Below, in pieces: positions 60,850-64,000 of a stretch of DNA of 64,000 nucleotides. The DNA is from Nostocoides sp. Soil756 (lineage in GTDB: Bacteria; Actinomycetota; Actinomycetes; Actinomycetales; Dermatophilaceae). The notes beneath the pieces were generated by a model that saw only the letters and a list, made by a program, of their open reading frames with translations, was not told where the DNA came from and made no database searches. The stretch covers positions 320,924 to 384,923 of the forward strand of contig NZ_LMSE01000002.1 in NCBI RefSeq assembly GCF_001428065.1. Direction: 5' to 3'. Position 1 is the stretch's first letter, and each line of letters begins with the position of its first letter. Both the position numbers and the translations under genes were made by a program.

Positions 60850-62097
60850 TCAGCCGCTCGGCGTCCCGTCGGTGCCCGGCGGAGGTGCCTCGAGGGGCGT
60901 GCCGTCCCGCAGCATGGTGAACAGCGCTGCTGCACGCTCCTCGTCCCAGAGCACCGAGCTGCCGGCCGACGTCGTGGCGTTGGCGTTCCCGATGGGGACC
61001 ACCAGGCTCAGGGCATCGCCCTTCGAGACCGCCCGCAGGGTGGAGAGGATGCGGTACGCGTCGAGCAGCCCGGTGTCCTGGCCCACGAGCACCGCGTCGG
61101 CGGCGGCGTGGGTGAAGTCCCACCAGCGCCACGGCACCAGCACGGTCGACGGGGTCGCGGCCTTCTTCACCACCGCGCCCAGGAACTGCCGCTGCCGCTC
61201 GGCGCGGCCGATGTCGCCCTTGGGGTCGAAGTAGCGGGCCCGTACGTACCCGAGCGCAGTGGGGCCGTCGAGGGTCTGGCAGCCCGCGGCCAGGTCGAGG
61301 TGCGCCTTCGCGTCCTGGATGGGCTGCTTCACGCAGACGTCGACGCCGCCGAGACTGTCCACGACGCGGGCGAAGCCGCCCAGGCCGATCTCGAGGTAAC
61401 CGTCGATGCGCAGACCGGTGGCCTGCTCGAGCGTCTCGGTCAGCAGCCGGGGACCGCCGATCGAGAAGGCGGCGTTCACCTTGTTCTTCCCGTGTCCCGG
61501 GATGGGCAGGAAGCTGTCGCGCGGCACGGAGATCAGCGAGGACTTGCCCCCGCCCGAGGGCACGTGGACCAGGATGATGGTGTCGGTGCGCCGGCCTTCG
61601 GCGCTCCCGGTGCCCAGCGCCCGCTTCTGGGCGGCGCTCAGGCCCTCGCGGCTGTCGGAGCCGACCAGCAGGTAGGTGTGGCCGTCGCCCGCCGGGGGTC
61701 GTTCCCCCGCCGGGCTCACGTCCACCCGGGTGACGTTCGACCAGGCGTGCAGCGGGGCCACGACCAGGAACGCCAGGTAGGCCACCACCACCAGGGCCAG
61801 GAGGCCCAGGCCGGTGCGACCCCTGCGCCGGCGGCGCGGCGGCCGTGGTGAGCGCCGAGCGTCAGGAGGAGGGGCTGCGCCGCTGCGAGGGAGGGGGCGG
61901 CCGAGCTCGTCGTACGCCGCGTCCTCGGGCGGCGCGGACGGACGGACCGGGCCCCGGGCGGCGTCCGCGGGCCGGGGCGCGTCGCGCCGGCGAGGGGCTC
62001 CCCGTCGGGTCCGGGTGTCGACCACGTAGACGTCGTCGTCGTCGACCCCGTCGCCCTCGGGGCGGCGGGGGATGGGGCGGGCATGGTCGTCGGTCAT
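60850..62097 (-). CDS. LCP-family ligase
   Basis: 415 residues. A long disordered Arg/Asp/Pro-rich cytosolic region (~1-95), a transmembrane helix (~97-118), then an LCP domain with YLLVGSDSREGL, TDTIILVHVP, SVPRDSF, NAAFSIGG, GGFARVVDSLGGVDV and YVRARYFDPKGDIGRAERQRQF. No C-terminal LytR_C domain, unlike the neighbour at 59226. ATG at 62097 with GAGAGGA upstream. Reads away from the third LCP gene across a 207-bp gap in which I see nothing else. Confidence 0.92.
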   Translation of the reverse strand: MTDDHARPIPRRPEGDGVDDDDVYVVDTRTRRGAPRRRDAPRPADAARGPVRPSAPPEDAAYDELGRPLPRSGAAPPPDARRSPRPPRRRRRGRTGLGLLALVVVAYLAFLVVAPLHAWSNVTRVDVSPAGERPPAGDGHTYLLVGSDSREGLSAAQKRALGTGSAEGRRTDTIILVHVPSGGGKSSLISVPRDSFLPIPGHGKNKVNAAFSIGGPRLLTETLEQATGLRIDGYLEIGLGGFARVVDSLGGVDVCVKQPIQDAKAHLDLAAGCQTLDGPTALGYVRARYFDPKGDIGRAERQRQFLGAVVKKAATPSTVLVPWRWWDFTHAAADAVLVGQDTGLLDAYRILSTLRAVSKGDALSLVVPIGNANATTSAGSSVLWDEERAAALFTMLRDGTPLEAPPPGTDGTPSG

Positions 62098-62304
62098 CCT
62101 CGGTCCTCTCGGCTCGGGGCCGAAGGACAGTGTGCCAACCCCGGCCGGGTGGACGCCGGGGCCGGGGGTCGGGTCCCGCCGCGGGCACCGGCGGCGAGAA
62201 GGCTCGCGGCCGCCGCCGGCACCGGCCGTCCGGCCGTCGAAACCCGCCCGCGCCCCGGCGCGCCTCGCGCCCCGGAGGTGGGGGGGCGCGAATACTCGTG
62301 GCTC

Positions 62305-63819
62305 ATGGGAGGCGACCGAGGCTCTGCCGTGCTCGAGCGGACGCCGGACCGTGCACCACTGCGCGTCGACACCCGCTCCCCGGGCTTCGACCGCCGTCAT
62401 CGACGCCGCGCGGCCACCCTGCTCCTGCTGACCCTGCTCGTGCCGGGGGCGGCGCAGGTGGCGGCCGGCAGCAGGGCCGTGGGGCGCCTCGCCCTCAGGG
62501 TCTGGCTGGTCCTGCTCGGGATGCTGCTCGCGCTCGGCCTCCTGGCGCTGTTCAGCCGCTCGGCCCTGCTGTGGCTCGCCACCCGCAGCTGGCTCCTCGC
62601 AGCGGCGCAGGTGGTGCTCGTGGCGCTCGCCCTCGGGTGGGCGGCGCTCTTCGTGGACGCGTGGCGCCTCGGGCGCCCCGACCGGCTGCCGCAGCGCGAC
62701 CGTCGCGCCCTGCTGGTGGCGCTGCTGGTCCTGCTCCTCGTTCCAGGCCTGGTGGGCTGGACCGGCGTCGGCGTCGGCAGCGCCCGGGCCGCCATGACGA
62801 GCCTGTTCGGCACCGGGCAGGCGGCCGCGGCCGCCAAGGGCCGGTACAACATCCTGCTGCTCGGTGGCGACAGCGGGGCGAGCCGGGTGGGGCTGCGGCC
62901 GGACAGCATCCAGCTCGCGAGCGTCGACGCCGACACCGGCCGCGCGGTCCTCTTCGGCTTCTCGCGGGAGACCGAGAACATCACCTTCCGGCCCGGCTCG
63001 ACCATGGCCCGCCTCCTGCCGCAGGGCTGGAGCTGCGGTGACGAGTGCCTGCTCAACGGCCTCTACACCTGGGGTCAGGAGCACGCGAAGCTGTTCCCGG
63101 CGGGCACCAAGGACCCCGGTCTGGTGGCGACGACCGAGGCGGTCGAGGCGCTCTCGGGGCTCGACGTGCAGTACTACGTCCTCGTCGACCTGCGCGGCTT
63201 CTCGAGCATCATCAACGCGGTGGGCGGCCTCGACATCACCGTGCAGCGGCGTACCCCCATCGGGGGCAACGGGTCGCCCATCAGCGGCTACATCGAGCCC
63301 GGCGCCCAGCACCTCGACGGCTACCACGCCCTCTGGTACGCCCGCAGCCGCGTGGGCTCCACCAACTACGAGCGGATGGCGCGCCAGCGCTGTGTGGTCA
63401 CCGCGCTGGTCCGCCAGCTCGACCCCCGGACCGTGCTGCTGAACTTCGGCGACATCGCCGCGGCCAGCACCGGGCTGTTCCGCACCGACATCCCCCAGGA
63501 CGCGCTGGGGCCGCTGGCGCAGGTCGCCGTCAAGACCAAGCAGGAGCCCATCACCGCGGTCAACTTCGTGCCGCCGCTGATCAAGCCGTGGAGCTACGAC
63601 CCGGCCGTGGTGCGCTCCACGGTGGCCGCTGCCATCGCCAGGAGTGAGAAGCCGGCCTCGGCCAAGCCCTCCGCGAAGGCCACCGCGGCCGCTGCCGGGA
63701 GCGCCGCTCCCGTGCCCACCCCGACACCGTCGGCGTCGACCCCGGCGGTCATGACCCGCCCCGGTACCGACCCCGACGCCCGCACCGGTGACCTCGCGAG
63801 CGTGTGCTCTGCGGAATGA
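62305..63819 (+). CDS. LCP-family ligase with multi-helix N-terminus
   Basis: 504 residues. Instead of one anchor helix the N-terminus has four hydrophobic segments (about 38-55, 62-85, 92-118 and 133-155) before the LCP domain (~175-420): NILLLGGDSG, PDSIQLASVD, GFSRETENI, LVDLRGFSSIINAVGGLDI and WYARSRVGSTNYERMARQR. A Cys pair CGDEC may form an extracellular disulfide. Ala/Pro/Ser tail. ATG at 62305 preceded at eight bases by AATACT; a longer frame to 62083 would run antisense into the neighbouring gene start. Coupled to a glycosyltransferase gene. Confidence 0.87.
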   Translation: MGGDRGSAVLERTPDRAPLRVDTRSPGFDRRHRRRAATLLLLTLLVPGAAQVAAGSRAVGRLALRVWLVLLGMLLALGLLALFSRSALLWLATRSWLLAAAQVVLVALALGWAALFVDAWRLGRPDRLPQRDRRALLVALLVLLLVPGLVGWTGVGVGSARAAMTSLFGTGQAAAAAKGRYNILLLGGDSGASRVGLRPDSIQLASVDADTGRAVLFGFSRETENITFRPGSTMARLLPQGWSCGDECLLNGLYTWGQEHAKLFPAGTKDPGLVATTEAVEALSGLDVQYYVLVDLRGFSSIINAVGGLDITVQRRTPIGGNGSPISGYIEPGAQHLDGYHALWYARSRVGSTNYERMARQRCVVTALVRQLDPRTVLLNFGDIAAASTGLFRTDIPQDALGPLAQVAVKTKQEPITAVNFVPPLIKPWSYDPAVVRSTVAAAIARSEKPASAKPSAKATAAAAGSAAPVPTPTPSASTPAVMTRPGTDPDARTGDLASVCSAE

Positions 63820-64000
63820 TGGGCGCGATGTCCGCCGAGCCCCGACCCGCCACCGACCGCCCCGACCCTGACGCCCTGCCGTTGGTCAGCGTCGTCATGC
63901 CGATCCTCGACGAGGAGCGGCACCTGGCCGACGCGGTGGCGATGGTGCTGCGCCAGGACTGGCGCGGCCGGCTCGAGGTCGTCCTCGCCCTCGGCCCGTC
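63816..64000 (+). CDS. Family 2 glycosyltransferase, partial (N-terminus only)
   Basis: About 61 codons before the window ends. LVSVVMPILDEERHLADAVAMVLRQ is the nucleotide-sugar-binding start of a GT-A fold GT2 enzyme. Candidate starts are ATG at 63816 (4-bp overlap with the LCP stop), 63819 and 63828. Co-transcription with the LCP gene fits synthesis and attachment of a wall polysaccharide. Confidence 0.8.
   Translation, partial: MMGAMSAEPRPATDRPDPDALPLVSVVMPILDEERHLADAVAMVLRQDWRGRLEVVLALGP

Noticed and set aside
1-64000. tRNA, rRNA, CRISPR, insertion sequences, attachment sites
   Set aside because: No cloverleaf-like segment, rRNA-like stretch, regularly spaced repeats, transposase or integrase motif was found when reading both strands.

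Overview
The window looks like chromosomal DNA of a high-GC actinobacterium, probably a Micrococcales/Intrasporangiaceae-type organism. That taxon is inferred from GC-rich codon use, an F420-type LLM oxidoreductase, an acyl-CoA carboxylase with an epsilon subunit, and many apparently leaderless genes. I see no rRNA, tRNA, CRISPR array, insertion sequence or prophage. Coding density is very high and no gap exceeds 300 bases.

Left part (1-6903): a minus-strand purine nucleoside breakdown cluster (phosphorylase, phosphopentose/hexose mutase, deoxyribose-phosphate aldolase, aldehyde dehydrogenase cut by the window edge). It is followed by a MarR regulator with tandem operators, a small membrane protein and an LpdA-type quinone reductase. 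6947-18004: a biotin carboxylase/BCCP subunit, then an oxidative sugar/sugar-acid region (MarR, enolase-superfamily dehydratase, ThDP enzyme, GMC dehydrogenase with its small subunit and a membrane protein, aldose epimerase) and a DUF2157 membrane protein. 18016-20250: a c-di-GMP GGDEF-EAL protein.

20471-29368 is the most interesting accessory region. It is a divergent sugar catabolic locus with an ABC importer, LacI, PfkB, FGGY and P-loop kinases and two LacD/YihT-like aldolases. The minus-strand arm overlaps by 4 bp at five successive junctions, and the locus is controlled from two identical 12-bp LacI-type operators. 29393-35611: tryptophan dioxygenase, a PfkB kinase, an HTH/Ser-Thr kinase pair and a secreted VWA protein. 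35183-38458: a LiuR-like branched-chain acyl-CoA degradation unit. 38506-45496: Maf, a Na+/H+ antiporter fused to a UBP-type zinc finger, a secreted glucuronyl C5-epimerase-like protein, a DUF885 peptidase and a MOSC protein.

45549-57613: carboxylase epsilon and beta subunits, biotin ligase, adenylate cyclase, a two-component system, GtrA, PurK/PurE, a CoA-binding protein, UDP-glucose dehydrogenase, an F420 oxidoreductase and an acyl-CoA dehydrogenase. 57727-64000: a KmtR-like metal sensor with its CDF exporter, three LCP cell-wall ligases and the start of a GT2 glycosyltransferase. From memory, the order purE/purK, GtrA, birA, accD5, accE, maf, accA3, lpdA, deoD, pmmB follows the Mycobacterium tuberculosis Rv3267-Rv3308 backbone, with the metabolic modules inserted between.

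Two patterns cut across the window. First, about 20 genes start 6-8 bases after a TANNNT-like -10 box, which implies leaderless transcripts. Second, a palindromic intergenic element with a shared outer stem occurs at 30270 and 45484.
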